Source: Pedococcus sp. 5OH_020
GTDB taxonomy: Bacteria; Actinomycetota; Actinomycetes; Actinomycetales; Dermatophilaceae
DNA: 64,000 nucleotides
Reading direction: 5' to 3'
Assembly: GCF_027812955.1 (NCBI RefSeq)
Contig: NZ_JAPYZV010000005.1
Coordinates: 62,001 to 126,000 of the forward strand
In this document: positions 1-8,928 of the stretch, piece after piece
How positions within the stretch are numbered: the stretch's first letter is position 1
How the letters are laid out: each line of letters starts with the position of its first letter
Notes under the pieces: generated by a model
The model's database searches: none
Told to the model about the DNA's origin: nothing
What the model saw: only the letters and a program-made list of their open reading frames with translations
Position numbers and translations under genes: made by a program

Positions 1-61
1 CGACGACCTGCTCCACGAGGGACTGGACATCCTCGAGGGCGCCTTCCTGTCCAGCGTCTGA
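1..61 (+). CDS. Class III aminotransferase, C-terminal end only (GabT-like)
   Basis: Only the last 19 codons are inside the window, ending in TGA at 59-61. The visible tail (LLHEGLDILEGAF) resembles the C-terminal helix of PLP-dependent class III aminotransferases such as 4-aminobutyrate aminotransferase. The following gene is a succinate-semialdehyde-type dehydrogenase 25 bases downstream, which is the usual gabT-gabD order and is the main support. The pair could equally act on 5-aminovalerate (DavT/DavD). The family call is an inference from a short tail plus context. Confidence 0.5.
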   Translation, partial: DDLLHEGLDILEGAFLSSV

Positions 62-86
62 GTCGACTGACCGCAAGGACATGCGC

Positions 87-1553
87 ATGACCATCACCGA
101 CGTGGAGCAGGAGCTCGTCGCGTCTGTGCCCACGGGGCTCTTCATCGCGGGCACGTGGCGCGAGGCCTCGGACGGCGCACGTATCGAGGTGGAGGACCCC
201 TCCACCGGCTTGGTCTTCGCCTCGGTGGCAGACGCCACGGTTGCCGACGGTGACGCCGCGCTGGCGGCCGCTTCGGCCGCCCAGGACGAGTGGGCACACA
301 CCGCGCCGCGGGAACGTGCCGAGCTGCTCCGGCGAGCGTTCGAGCTGCTCACCTCGCGCGCGCAGGACTTCGCCACCCTCATGACGCTCGAGGTGGGAAA
401 GCCGCTGGCCGAGTCCCGAGCCGAGGTCGGGTACGGCGCCGAGTTCCTGCGGTGGTTCTCGGAGGAGGCGGTCCGGATCAGCGGGTCCTGGACGACTGCG
501 CCCGACGGCCAGGGCCGGCTGCTCACCATGAAGAAGCCCGTCGGGCCAACCCTCATGGTGACGCCGTGGAACTTCCCGCTCGCGATGGGTACGCGCAAGG
601 TGGGGCCAGCGCTGGCCGCCGGCTGCTCGATGGTCGTCAAGCCCGCGAGCCAGACGCCCCTGACGATGCTCGCTTTCGCAGACCTCCTGCGTGAGGCCGG
701 ACTGCCGGCCGGCGTCCTCAACGTCATCACGACAACCCGCACGAGGGAGGGGATGGAGCCGCTCGTCCGCGACCCGCGTACCCGCAAGCTGACCTTCACC
801 GGGTCGACCCCCGTCGGGCGGCGCTTGGTGGAGCAGTCGGCGAGCCAGCTGCTTCGCGTCTCTATGGAGCTCGGGGGGAATGCCCCCTTCATCGTTTTCG
901 AGGACGCCGATCTCGACGCCGCCGTCGAGGGCGCCATGCTGGCGAAGATGCGCAACATGGGGGAAGCGTGCACGGCCGCGAACCGCTTCCTGGTGCACGA
1001 GTCCGTCGTCGGGACTTTCGTCGAGGCCCTGACCGCACGTATGGCCCAGCTCGTCGTAGGACGGGGCTCCGACGACGGTGTCACGGTCGGACCTCTCATC
1101 GACTCAACGGCACTCGCCAAGGTCGCCCAGCTGGTCGACGACGCGGTGGTACGCGGAGCACGGGTGGTCTGCGGAGGCAAGGTTGTCGGCGACTCGGGCT
1201 ACTTCTACGCCCCCACCGTGGTGACCGACGTCCCGCCAGAGGCGGCCCTGCACGGCGAGGAGATCTTCGGCCCTGTGGCACCTGTGACCACCTTCCGCAC
1301 GGAGGAGGAGGCGCTGGCAGCCGCCAACGCCACAGAGTACGGGCTCGCTGCGTACGTCTACACCCGCGACGTGTCCCGTGTCATCCGCGTGTGCGAGGCC
1401 CTCGAGGTCGGCATGGTCGGGGTGAACCAGGGCAGCGTCTCCAACGCCGCCGCTCCCTTCGGGGGTGTCAAGGCCTCAGGCTTCGGCCGCGAGGGAGGAC
1501 CGGACGGTATCGAGGAGTACCTCGAGACCACGTACGTCGGACTGGCGACCTAG
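87..1553 (+). CDS. Succinate-semialdehyde dehydrogenase family protein (GabD-like)
   Basis: NAD(P)-dependent aldehyde dehydrogenase of 488 residues, the normal family length. Visible motifs in order are VTPWNFP (cofactor cleft), FTGSTPVG (Rossmann glycine turn), MELGGNAP (catalytic general-base Glu) and GEACTAANR, whose Cys is the expected nucleophile. The C-terminal PFGGVKASGFGREGG segment is typical of succinate/glutarate-semialdehyde dehydrogenases. The start at 87 is preferred over ATG 81 because AAGGA at 75-79 then has normal spacing. With the upstream aminotransferase it would finish conversion of GABA to succinate, or 5-aminovalerate to glutarate; the sequence does not decide between them. 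Confidence 0.85.
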   Translation: MTITDVEQELVASVPTGLFIAGTWREASDGARIEVEDPSTGLVFASVADATVADGDAALAAASAAQDEWAHTAPRERAELLRRAFELLTSRAQDFATLMTLEVGKPLAESRAEVGYGAEFLRWFSEEAVRISGSWTTAPDGQGRLLTMKKPVGPTLMVTPWNFPLAMGTRKVGPALAAGCSMVVKPASQTPLTMLAFADLLREAGLPAGVLNVITTTRTREGMEPLVRDPRTRKLTFTGSTPVGRRLVEQSASQLLRVSMELGGNAPFIVFEDADLDAAVEGAMLAKMRNMGEACTAANRFLVHESVVGTFVEALTARMAQLVVGRGSDDGVTVGPLIDSTALAKVAQLVDDAVVRGARVVCGGKVVGDSGYFYAPTVVTDVPPEAALHGEEIFGPVAPVTTFRTEEEALAAANATEYGLAAYVYTRDVSRVIRVCEALEVGMVGVNQGSVSNAAAPFGGVKASGFGREGGPDGIEEYLETTYVGLAT

Positions 1554-1737
1554 TACGCGCCTTCCGTCGGTGGCGTCTGCCCGTAGAGCAGGACAGCATG
1601 GCCGACGCCGTGCGGCTCGGGTACTACTTCAAGCGCCACGCCCTCCAAGGCGCTCGGGCGCTCTGAACACCTGGGCTGCGTCTCGGGACCCCTCCAGGTG
1701 ACTGCGAGGACCCGGGGGATGTGTTCAGCGCTGCCTA

Positions 1738-3000
1738 TCAAGAGTCACCTCCTGAAGCTGCTTGATGGCTGTGGTGAAGGGTCCAGCGGTCGCGGTGCAA
1801 CGTGCAAAGGAGACTGCCGACGAGCACGGCCGCCGCCGCCGCGGCGAATGACCACTGAAGCCCGAGGCGGTCAATGAGAACCCCGGCCACGGCTGTGCCT
1901 GCGGCCGCACCGGTCGTTCCCGCTGTCGAGAGCCACGCCTGCGCCTCGCTGGCCTGGTTCTGCGATGTAAGCCGGTCTATGAGGTTCTGGGAGATGATCA
2001 GGCTCGGGGCGATGGACAGGCCAGCAACGAAGAGAAGACACATCAGCCACCAGAGCCTTGGACGGCTGAACGCGAAGATCAGCGGTAGCGGGGCAAGGCC
2101 GACCGCCATCACCCCGAGGAGGAACGGCAGTCGGTGGTGCTCTGAGCTGGATGGCCGTAGCCCACCGTAGACCAGGCCGCCCGTGACGCTTCCCCCGGCA
2201 ATGGCGGTGAACAGCAACCCGATGCGGCTGGGGTCATGCAGGATCTCACGGGAAATGGCGGCCATGCTCGTGTCGATGTGGCCGAACCCCACACTGACCG
2301 CGGCTGTCACGGCGAGTACTCCGGGCACGCCGGCGGTCCGCCACACGAGGGGTCGCCGCGCGTCGCCGACGTTGGCGGGAAGAACGGTGCGGGGACGTTG
2401 GTGCCGCACAGCCTCTGCGAGGCTGTATGCCGTTCCTCCAGCCCCCAGCAGCGCTGCCGTGACGAGCAGGGGAACCATGGGCGGGGTGAGGATCAACAGC
2501 CCGGACAGCAGCAGCGGACCGCCGACGAAGATGCTTTCGACGGCAACGGCATCCAGGGCGAACGCAGCTCCGCTCAAGTCCGGGTCGTCCAGCGCCCTGG
2601 CCCATGTGGCCCGCATCCCGGGGCCGAGCGGCGGAAAGGTCGCGCCCGCCGCGGCGGCGGTGGTCATGAGCATCGCCGGCGGAGCGTTGGAGACGGCCGA
2701 GAGGGAGACGCCGACCAGCATGATGGCACTACTCACGGACGTGGCGAGGATGACGCGTGTCTGGCCGGTCCGGTCGATGCGCGCGGCCCACCACGGGCCA
2801 CCCACTGCTGTGCCAACCGCAAAGGCGCCGGCCACCGCCCCGGCGTAGCCGTACGCCCCTTGGACCTCACTCACCAGCAGCACGATTCCTAACGGCGCCA
2901 TGGAGATCGGAAGCCTGGCCAGGACCGAGGCGGCGAAGGGCCGTCCCGCGTGACCGCGCCGGAGGATCTGGAGATAGCGGCGCATGCCGTGGTGGGTCAC
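1738..3000 (-). CDS. MFS transporter
   Basis: A 420-residue integral membrane protein with about 12 hydrophobic segments rich in Gly/Ala and an MFS-like loop after the second helix (AARIDRTGQTR). It starts with GTG at 3000, overlapping the TGA of the upstream HAD gene (GTGA), so the two are translationally coupled. Its place as the last gene of the sugar-ABC/kinase/deglycase operon suggests export of a by-product or transport of a related sugar or amino acid, but substrate cannot be read from the sequence. An ATG five codons downstream is a possible alternative start. Confidence 0.8.
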   Translation of the reverse strand: MTHHGMRRYLQILRRGHAGRPFAASVLARLPISMAPLGIVLLVSEVQGAYGYAGAVAGAFAVGTAVGGPWWAARIDRTGQTRVILATSVSSAIMLVGVSLSAVSNAPPAMLMTTAAAAGATFPPLGPGMRATWARALDDPDLSGAAFALDAVAVESIFVGGPLLLSGLLILTPPMVPLLVTAALLGAGGTAYSLAEAVRHQRPRTVLPANVGDARRPLVWRTAGVPGVLAVTAAVSVGFGHIDTSMAAISREILHDPSRIGLLFTAIAGGSVTGGLVYGGLRPSSSEHHRLPFLLGVMAVGLAPLPLIFAFSRPRLWWLMCLLFVAGLSIAPSLIISQNLIDRLTSQNQASEAQAWLSTAGTTGAAAGTAVAGVLIDRLGLQWSFAAAAAAVLVGSLLCTLHRDRWTLHHSHQAASGGDS

Positions 3001-3656
3001 TCGTGGCTCGCCCGCAGACCGCGCAGCTCATCCCTCACCTGCGTCATCGTCGTGCACACGCTGACTCCTGGACCGGCCAGACGCTGGGGAGGTGTCAAGG
3101 CGGCATAACCGATGCAGGCCATGGCCGCCGCCCTGGCCGCGGCGACGCCGCGGGGGCTGTCCTCCACCACCACGCACCTGCCCGGTGCTACGCCCATGGT
3201 GCGAGCGGCGTGCAGATACAGATCCGGTTCCGGCTTGCCGAAAGCCACGTCCTGCGCGCTGAAGATCCGTCCGTTGAATCGGTCGTGGAGTCCGGTCGCA
3301 CCTAGGGTGCGCCGCATCTTGTCGTGACTGCCGTTGGAGGCCACACACGTGGGTATGCCGCGCCGCGCCAGCTCCTCGAGCAGCGGGACGATCCCCTCGA
3401 CCGGCGTGAGCTCCGCGGCGTAGGCGGCATCGTAGAGGTGCTGGAACTCGTCATCCCAGCCGCGGGGGAGTCGCCGGCCGAGCTGCCGCTCCACCTCGGC
3501 GTGGAAGTACTCCTCCGTGCATCCCAGGAAGCGCTGGACCACCTCCTCGGCACTGATCTGCCACCCCATGCCGGTGAGGACAGCCGCTCCCACCCGGGCC
3601 GCGATCGGCTCAGAGTCGACCAGGACGCCGTCGCAGTCGAAGATGACCAGGTCCAT
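2997..3656 (-). CDS. HAD-family phosphatase / beta-phosphoglucomutase-like
   Basis: A 219-residue HAD-superfamily protein. It opens with motif I FDCDGVLVDSEP (nucleophile and acid/base Asp), has motif II in VASNGS, a Lys in FGKPEPD, and motif IV in VVEDSPRGV, with a helical cap between I and II. This fits sugar-phosphate phosphatases and beta-phosphoglucomutases. It sits in the putative Amadori-product operon, 86 bases after the ABC permease and overlapping the MFS gene. A role in dephosphorylating a sugar-phosphate by-product would be reasonable but is inferred. Confidence 0.8.
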   Translation of the reverse strand: MDLVIFDCDGVLVDSEPIAARVGAAVLTGMGWQISAEEVVQRFLGCTEEYFHAEVERQLGRRLPRGWDDEFQHLYDAAYAAELTPVEGIVPLLEELARRGIPTCVASNGSHDKMRRTLGATGLHDRFNGRIFSAQDVAFGKPEPDLYLHAARTMGVAPGRCVVVEDSPRGVAAARAAAMACIGYAALTPPQRLAGPGVSVCTTMTQVRDELRGLRASHE

Positions 3657-3742
3657 GGGCTATACCGGCCCTTCGCTCTCGAGAGTGTGAGAAGCCGCCG
3701 CGACTAACGAGCAAAGAGCGGCTTCCGCTGGCGTCCTACTTG

Positions 3743-4645
3743 CTACTTGCCCATGCCCTCGGTCAGCCCGCGCAGGAACTGGCGCTGGCCGATGAGAAAG
3801 AGCACCAGCATGGGCAGCGCAGCCATCGTCAGTCCGGCGAACTGGACGGGCCAGTTGGTCAGCAGGCGGCTCTGCATGTCCATCAGTCCGACCGGCAGGG
3901 TCTTGAGGTTGCTGTCGCTGAGGAAGACCAGGGCGAAGACGAACTCGTTCCAGGCGAACAGTGCTTGGAGCAGGGCCGCGGAGACAAGTATGGGCCGGCA
4001 CATGGGCAGGATGATCTGCCAGAAGATCTGACTGCGCGAGGCGCCGTCGAGGATGGCTGCCTCATCGACATCAGGCGGCAGGTCGATCATGTAGGCGCGG
4101 ATCAGGAAGGTCGTGAAGGGAATCCGAAACGCCGTGTAGAGCACGAGCAGAGCCCAAAGCGTGTTGTAGATGTGCAGCTGCTGCAACAACCCGAACAGCG
4201 GAATGAGGGCGACGGTGGGGGCCAGCATGAGACCACCGAGCAGGAGCAGCACGACCGGCCCGCCGAACGGGATGTTGAGCCGAACCAGGCCGTATGCCGC
4301 CCAGGCGCTGAACAGCGTCGTCGTCAGGATGGAGCCCGCCGTGACGATCACGCTGTTGGTGAAGTAGCGGACGACCCCGGCGTTACCGGCTTCGACGAAG
4401 TTGTGCCATCTGAGCTGGCCGGGAAGGCCGAAGGGGTGGCCGAAGACTTCGCCGTTGTCCTTGAAACTGCTGAAGACCATCCAGAGCAGGGGGTAGATGA
4501 CGAGCACCGCCAGGATGGCCAGCGCCAGCCAGATGAGCCACTTGCCGATCGCCTGCCGCAGGCCGGGACCGCGGTTCGCCGGTATGGCGTTGCCTCGGCG
4601 CTGTCGTGCCTTGGGGATGGTGGCCGTGGGATCGGTTGTCACCAT
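3743..4645 (-). CDS. Carbohydrate ABC transporter permease (MalG type)
   Basis: A 300-residue inner-membrane permease with six predicted helices and the EAA loop in DEAAILDGASRSQIFWQIILPMC, the contact site for the ATPase. The start at 4645 (MVTTDPT) was chosen because GGAGAG lies just upstream and the product then has MalG-type length; the open frame continues to 5491 only as out-of-frame shadow of the neighbour. It overlaps the upstream permease gene by 7 bases. No ATPase gene lies in the operon, so it probably uses a shared MsiK/MsmX-type ATPase encoded elsewhere. Confidence 0.9.
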   Translation of the reverse strand: MVTTDPTATIPKARQRRGNAIPANRGPGLRQAIGKWLIWLALAILAVLVIYPLLWMVFSSFKDNGEVFGHPFGLPGQLRWHNFVEAGNAGVVRYFTNSVIVTAGSILTTTLFSAWAAYGLVRLNIPFGGPVVLLLLGGLMLAPTVALIPLFGLLQQLHIYNTLWALLVLYTAFRIPFTTFLIRAYMIDLPPDVDEAAILDGASRSQIFWQIILPMCRPILVSAALLQALFAWNEFVFALVFLSDSNLKTLPVGLMDMQSRLLTNWPVQFAGLTMAALPMLVLFLIGQRQFLRGLTEGMGK

Positions 4646-5526
4646 TGGACTCTCCGTCGACGGGTGATGAGTATCTGGGCGGCAGAGATGCTGAAGGTGA
4701 TCACGAAGATCACGGTGCCGATGGCGGACGCGTAGCCCATGTCGTCGGTGAGGAACGCGTTGTGGTACAGCCACGTGTTGAGGACCTGGCTGCTGTTCGA
4801 CGGGCCCCCGGCTGTCATGACCATGATCTCGTTGAAGACCAGGAACGCCCCTGACATCGTCAGGATCACCACGAGGGTGGTCATCTCCCTGAGCAGCGGG
4901 ATGGTGACCGACAGGAAGGTGCGGACGTGTCCAGCGCCATCGACTTTGGCGGCCTCGTACAGCTCTCGTGGGATCCGCTGGATCGCGACGACGAACAGCA
5001 CGGCGGTGTATCCGATGGACTGCCATTGGCTCATCCCGATGACACCGAAGATGGCGGTCTGGGGGTTGCCGAGCCAGTCCTGGGCGAGTGATCCCAGCCC
5101 CACCGCGCCAAGTGCTCGATTGAGCAGACCGATCTGCGGGTTGTACACGAAGGAGAAGAGGATGCCGGCGACGGTGATGGAGATCGTCGCCGGGATGAAG
5201 TAGATGGTCCGCAGGATGCCCCGCAGACGTTGGTGGACGACCTCCTCCAGCACCGCCGCCAGGACGAGCGCAAGGCCCACCTGGAATATCAGCGAAATCA
5301 CCGCGTAGAGGACGTTGTTCCACAGTGAGTGCCAGAACACCGGGTCGGTCGCGGCGGTGGTGTAGTTGTCGAGGCCCACGAATGCGGGGCTCGTCGAGAA
5401 GGCGCTCCACGAGAAGAAGCTGAGCCTGATGTTGTCGACGATCGGGTAGTACACAAAGACGACAAGCAGAACCACGGCCGGTAGAACCCACACCCAGGTG
5501 CGCCAGCGCTCAATCTGTCTGTTCAT
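4639..5526 (-). CDS. Carbohydrate ABC transporter permease (MalF type)
   Basis: A 295-residue permease with about six membrane helices, starting with the WVWVLPAVVLLVVFVYYP segment common to sugar-uptake permeases. The EAA loop is in LYEAAKVDGAGHVRTFLSVTIP. It pairs with the MalG-type permease downstream and the solute-binding lipoprotein upstream to form a family 1 (CUT1) importer. The Bacillus subtilis frlONM genes for fructosyl-amino-acid uptake have the same composition, which is one reason for the substrate suggestion here. Confidence 0.9.
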   Translation of the reverse strand: MNRQIERWRTWVWVLPAVVLLVVFVYYPIVDNIRLSFFSWSAFSTSPAFVGLDNYTTAATDPVFWHSLWNNVLYAVISLIFQVGLALVLAAVLEEVVHQRLRGILRTIYFIPATISITVAGILFSFVYNPQIGLLNRALGAVGLGSLAQDWLGNPQTAIFGVIGMSQWQSIGYTAVLFVVAIQRIPRELYEAAKVDGAGHVRTFLSVTIPLLREMTTLVVILTMSGAFLVFNEIMVMTAGGPSNSSQVLNTWLYHNAFLTDDMGYASAIGTVIFVITFSISAAQILITRRRRVQW

Positions 5527-5577
5527 GTGAAGGTCCTAACCTCCTGCTCGGGCGGGTTGGTGCGGGGCCCTGCCCGT

Positions 5578-5609
5578 GCCCGTCGGACGACGCGAGTGGT
5601 CCGACGGGC
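5578..5609. repeat. Intercistronic inverted repeat between permease and solute-binding protein genes
   Basis: An 11-bp perfect stem (GCCCGTCGGAC at 5578-5588 and GTCCGACGGGC at 5599-5609) with a 10-base loop. It sits inside the operon, downstream of the solute-binding gene and upstream of the permeases, with no T tract after it. Such hairpins often protect the binding-protein mRNA or lower permease expression; that role is inferred. Confidence 0.7.
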
Positions 5610-5628
5610 GCGGGCGGACGATGGCTGG

Positions 5629-6975
5629 TCAGCTCTGCTTCTTGACCTTTGCCGCGGCCTTCTGGACCGCTTGGATCACCTGCTGCGGGGTCTGTGACCC
5701 GTTGGCGATGCCCTCCGCCCCCGCCAGGAAGGCGTTGGCGACATCAGCGTTGGTGACGGTGTCGAGCCAGATGGCGTACGCGCTGGCGCTGGCCATGTCC
5801 TCGAGCGCCTTGCGCTGCTGCGGCACGGAGTTCGCCTCCGTGGCCGAGCCCTGCACGGGGCTGGGGTAGCCGATCTGCTTGGTCATCTTCTGCGCGTTCT
5901 GCAGGTTGGTCATGAACTTGAGGAAGTCGACCGCCAGTGCGGCGTTCTTGCTCCCCTGGTTCACCATGAACCCGTCGGGCGCACCGGTCAGCGCGTTCTT
6001 GTCCCCAGGCGCGTCTGATGCGGCCGGGAGCCGGAAGAAGTCCCAGTTGTTGGCGACCTCCTTCGTCGCGCCGCCCTTGGTGGTGATGGCCGGGAACTCC
6101 AGCAGCTCCAGGTAGTGCATCGCCGCCTTGCCGTTCAGGAAGGTGGCCTGGGCGGCCTCGTGCGAAAGCCCGTTCGCGGAGGGGTTGCTGCACTCCTTCA
6201 CAATGCTCTGGAACTGCTCCAGCGCCTTGACGTATCCGGGGTCGGTGAACTCACCGGTGGAGGGGTTGTAGTCCTTGGCCAGCGTGGCGGCAGGTACGTC
6301 GAACGTGTTCAACTGCGTCAGGTAGTGAATCGCGGGCCAGCCGAACTGGTTGCCGAACGCGATCGGGGTGTAACCCGCAGCCTTGAGCTTGCCGCAGTCG
6401 GACAGGAGATCCGCCAGACTGGTCGGCGGCCCGCTGAGCCCGGCCTTCTGGAACGCGACCTTGTTGTACACCATGTACTTCGCGTCCAGGTCGATGGGCA
6501 CCCCGTAGTTCTTCCCCTGGTACTCGAAGGCCTTCAGTGCCGCCGGTGAGAAGGTCTTGCCCCACGACGAGGAGGGACCGACGACGCTGGTCAGGTCGGT
6601 CGCCAGGCCACCACGGATGAACTTGTTGGCGAAGTCGCCGGCCCAGGAGAAGTAGATGTCGGGCAGGCTCTTGGACGCGGAGAGCACCCGGATCTTGTCC
6701 TTGTACGGCTGGTCGCCAACCTGCTGGAGGTTCACCTTCACGCCGGGGTTGGCGCTCTCGTATGCCTTGGCTACGTCCACGAAGAAGGGGGCGTACTTCG
6801 GGTCGGCGAACTTGGTGATGATGCTCAGCGTGCCGCTCTTGGTGGCGGGGCTTGCCAGGTCCTGGGACTTCCCCGTCTTGGCGGTGCCGCTGGTGCCCGG
6901 GGCACCACACGCGGCGATGAGCACGGCGGCTGCGGTGGCAGCGAGCAGGGCGCTCTTATGGATGGTGCGCTTCAT
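5629..6975 (-). CDS. Extracellular solute-binding lipoprotein, sugar ABC family 1
   Basis: A 448-residue secreted binding protein. The N-terminus has a basic region, a hydrophobic stretch and the lipobox LIAAC, so Cys23 or so is expected to be lipidated after signal peptidase II cleavage. The mature part has CUT1-type features such as AFGNQFGWPAIHY and FLNGKAAMHYLE. The ATG at 6975 overlaps the kinase stop (ATGA), so kinase and binding protein are coupled. Context indicates uptake of a glycated amino acid or related sugar (FrlO-like role), an inference from neighbours rather than from binding residues. Confidence 0.88.
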   Translation of the reverse strand: MKRTIHKSALLAATAAAVLIAACGAPGTSGTAKTGKSQDLASPATKSGTLSIITKFADPKYAPFFVDVAKAYESANPGVKVNLQQVGDQPYKDKIRVLSASKSLPDIYFSWAGDFANKFIRGGLATDLTSVVGPSSSWGKTFSPAALKAFEYQGKNYGVPIDLDAKYMVYNKVAFQKAGLSGPPTSLADLLSDCGKLKAAGYTPIAFGNQFGWPAIHYLTQLNTFDVPAATLAKDYNPSTGEFTDPGYVKALEQFQSIVKECSNPSANGLSHEAAQATFLNGKAAMHYLELLEFPAITTKGGATKEVANNWDFFRLPAASDAPGDKNALTGAPDGFMVNQGSKNAALAVDFLKFMTNLQNAQKMTKQIGYPSPVQGSATEANSVPQQRKALEDMASASAYAIWLDTVTNADVANAFLAGAEGIANGSQTPQQVIQAVQKAAAKVKKQS

Positions 6976-7868
6976 TGCGGGTCCGATCTGCGGGGAGGGG
7001 TAAGGACGGGGTGGTGCTGTGGGTTGATGGCGGTGGGATAGCCGAATGCGCCGAAGCTGGCGCAGTTGGCCGTGGCGTACGACGTTGCAGCGCTGAGCAC
7101 CGCCCCGATGTCCTGGGCCTGGGCCAAACCCACCAGGAGCCGGGCGATGAAGGCGTCTCCTGCGCCAAGGGTGTCCACGATCTCACCGGCTGGAGCCGGC
7201 CGGTACGTGAGCGTTTCCTGCAGAATCAGCGCACCGGCTGCTCCGAGGGTGACGACCGCGGTGGGGGGTCCCAGGGCGCGTAGCCGCTCCGCCTGTCGCG
7301 TGGCGTGTGCCAGGTCGCCGCTCGGAGCGGACCAGATCGCCACCGAGGCCGAGGGTGCGTACTGCTGCACGTAGTCCCACGGCCGCTCCGAGAAGTCGAA
7401 GGACAAGCAGTGCGAGGAGCGCGCCAGCTGGCTGAGCTGCTCTTCGATATTCGAGCACTCACCGGTATGCACGATGTCGTACGTAGACGCCGCCTGCAGG
7501 TCGTCAGCACTCAGCTCGAAGACCGAGACGCCCACATCTCCGTCGGCGAACACCCGGTTTCCGTCGACAACATGGACGACGGCAGCAGCGTTCGGGCCGT
7601 CTACGATGCGGGTCAGGGCCGTGCTGACCCCTTCCGATCGCAGAGCCCCGAGCACCACCTCGCCTGCACGGTCGGTGCCCACGGCGCCGAGATAGGCGGC
7701 CTGCGCCCCGAGCCGCTGTGCATGCACGGCGACATTGACGGCGTTGCCGCCCGGGTACATGACCCCCTGCTGGGGGTACACGTCGACGACGTTGTCGCCG
7801 ACGGCGAGCAGCCGAGGCACGGCGCCCTGCCGGCCGCCGGGCGGGTCTGATGTTCGGTGGGAGGTCAT
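6972..7868 (-). CDS. PfkB-family sugar kinase, FrlD-like (fructosyl-amino-acid 6-kinase candidate)
   Basis: A 298-residue ribokinase/PfkB-family kinase. The N-terminal GDNVVDVYPQ and PGGNAVNVAVHAQRLG segments closely match what I recall of E. coli FrlD (GDNCVDIYPQ, SGGNAVNVAV), which phosphorylates fructoselysine at C6. DIVHTGE and SFDFSERPWD also match that subfamily. The catalytic Asp and anion hole are in VDTLGAGDAF. It lies between a FraB/FrlB-like deglycase and the binding-protein gene, the context expected for an Amadori-product kinase. Exact substrate (fructoselysine, fructose-asparagine or another) is not determined. Confidence 0.8.
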   Translation of the reverse strand: MTSHRTSDPPGGRQGAVPRLLAVGDNVVDVYPQQGVMYPGGNAVNVAVHAQRLGAQAAYLGAVGTDRAGEVVLGALRSEGVSTALTRIVDGPNAAAVVHVVDGNRVFADGDVGVSVFELSADDLQAASTYDIVHTGECSNIEEQLSQLARSSHCLSFDFSERPWDYVQQYAPSASVAIWSAPSGDLAHATRQAERLRALGPPTAVVTLGAAGALILQETLTYRPAPAGEIVDTLGAGDAFIARLLVGLAQAQDIGAVLSAATSYATANCASFGAFGYPTAINPQHHPVLTPPRRSDPQ

Positions 7869-7877
7869 CGCAGGCCC

Positions 7878-8891
7878 TCAGTACGCAACGCGCTTATAGT
7901 ACCGCCGGGTGGTCAGCGGGTGGCCCCGCTTGACCTCCAGGTGCGCGCTGACCCGCTCGAGGACCGTGGCCAGCAGCACGGGGGAAAGCAGCGACCGAAC
8001 CTCGCCCGTCACGCCCGGCAGCTCCAGCTCCGCAGTGTCGAGCACGAGCATGGAGTCCGTCACCGAGGGAACGAACTTCTCGACCCGCTGCATGAGCGAC
8101 CGAGTGCCGTCCTCACCCTTCAGAAGGATGACGCTGACCCCCTCCTCCACCAGCTCCAGCGTGCCGTGGAAGAAGTCGGAGGCGTGCACCGGCCGAGTCC
8201 GGATCCACTGCATCTCCTCGAGGATGCACATGCCGTAGTACCAGGCTTCGGGCCAAGTGTTGCCTGAACCGGTGATGATGTGGAAGTCGGAGCCCGCGAT
8301 ATGGTCCGCCACACGGCCTGCCCGGGGCTCGAAGGCGCGCTTGACCTCCAGCAGCAGTTCGGGCAACCGGGTCAGCTGCTCCACGGTCTCGGCGTAAGAG
8401 GTGGTTTCCCCCCGATGGCTCAGCACGGAGAGCGCCACGAGCAGGGACTGCAGGTAGAACGACTCGCACGAGGTGTCGTCCTCAGCAAAGTTGACGAAGC
8501 TGTCGTCGGCGCGCTGGGCAAGCGGCGTGTCGGCGTGCCCCGTGAGCGTCAGGACCTTCGCTCCGCGCTCCTGGCAGTACGCCAAGGCCTCGACGCTCTC
8601 CTTCGTGGTCCCCGACAGGGAGGGGATGACGACGATCGACTGCGGCCCCAGGTGTACCGACCCCAGCTCGACCAGCTCCGCGGGTAGGCGCAGGTGCACA
8701 GGGAAGGTGGAGCGGTCCTGCAGCAGCTGCACCGCGGGCAACATGAGGATACCCGCCCCGCCGGAGCCGAGGAAGAACAGGTTCGACGCGCCTGCCTCCA
8801 GGCGCTCACCGATGGTGCGGTGGATGGCTTCGGCTTGGGCGACCGCGCCGGCCTGGATGCCCAGGAAGCGGTCTTCGTCGAAGTTCAGCAA
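7878..8891 (-). CDS. SIS-domain sugar isomerase, Amadori 6-phosphate deglycase-like, copy 1
   Basis: A 337-residue protein with tandem SIS domains (SGTTKESVEA phosphate loop near residue 93). It resembles FrlB/FraB-type deglycases, which split 6-phosphofructosyl amino acids into glucose 6-phosphate and the free amino acid. The C-terminus HPLTTRRYYKRVAY is close to the FraB tail as I recall it. The active-site-like segment is ASDFFHG (D239, H242), where relatives have SGEFFHG: the Glu is replaced by Asp. Translation starts at TTG 8891 with AGAAAGG eight bases upstream. Nine bases separate it from the kinase gene. Confidence 0.78.
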   Translation of the reverse strand: MLNFDEDRFLGIQAGAVAQAEAIHRTIGERLEAGASNLFFLGSGGAGILMLPAVQLLQDRSTFPVHLRLPAELVELGSVHLGPQSIVVIPSLSGTTKESVEALAYCQERGAKVLTLTGHADTPLAQRADDSFVNFAEDDTSCESFYLQSLLVALSVLSHRGETTSYAETVEQLTRLPELLLEVKRAFEPRAGRVADHIAGSDFHIITGSGNTWPEAWYYGMCILEEMQWIRTRPVHASDFFHGTLELVEEGVSVILLKGEDGTRSLMQRVEKFVPSVTDSMLVLDTAELELPGVTGEVRSLLSPVLLATVLERVSAHLEVKRGHPLTTRRYYKRVAY

Positions 8892-8928
8892 GGGGGTGCC
8901 TTTCTAGGTTTTGGCCAGCAGCGGCTGT

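Noticed and set aside
1663-1728. Inverted CTGAACAC / GTGTTCAG pair between the dehydrogenase and MFS genes
   Set aside because: The arms are eight bases and about 50 bases apart, in a convergent gap; I could not separate it from chance and did not call a terminator.
3743-5491. A 582-residue version of the MalG-type permease
   Set aside because: The extra N-terminal 282 residues are the out-of-frame shadow of the MalF-type permease gene; a good ribosome site and normal length support the start at 4645.
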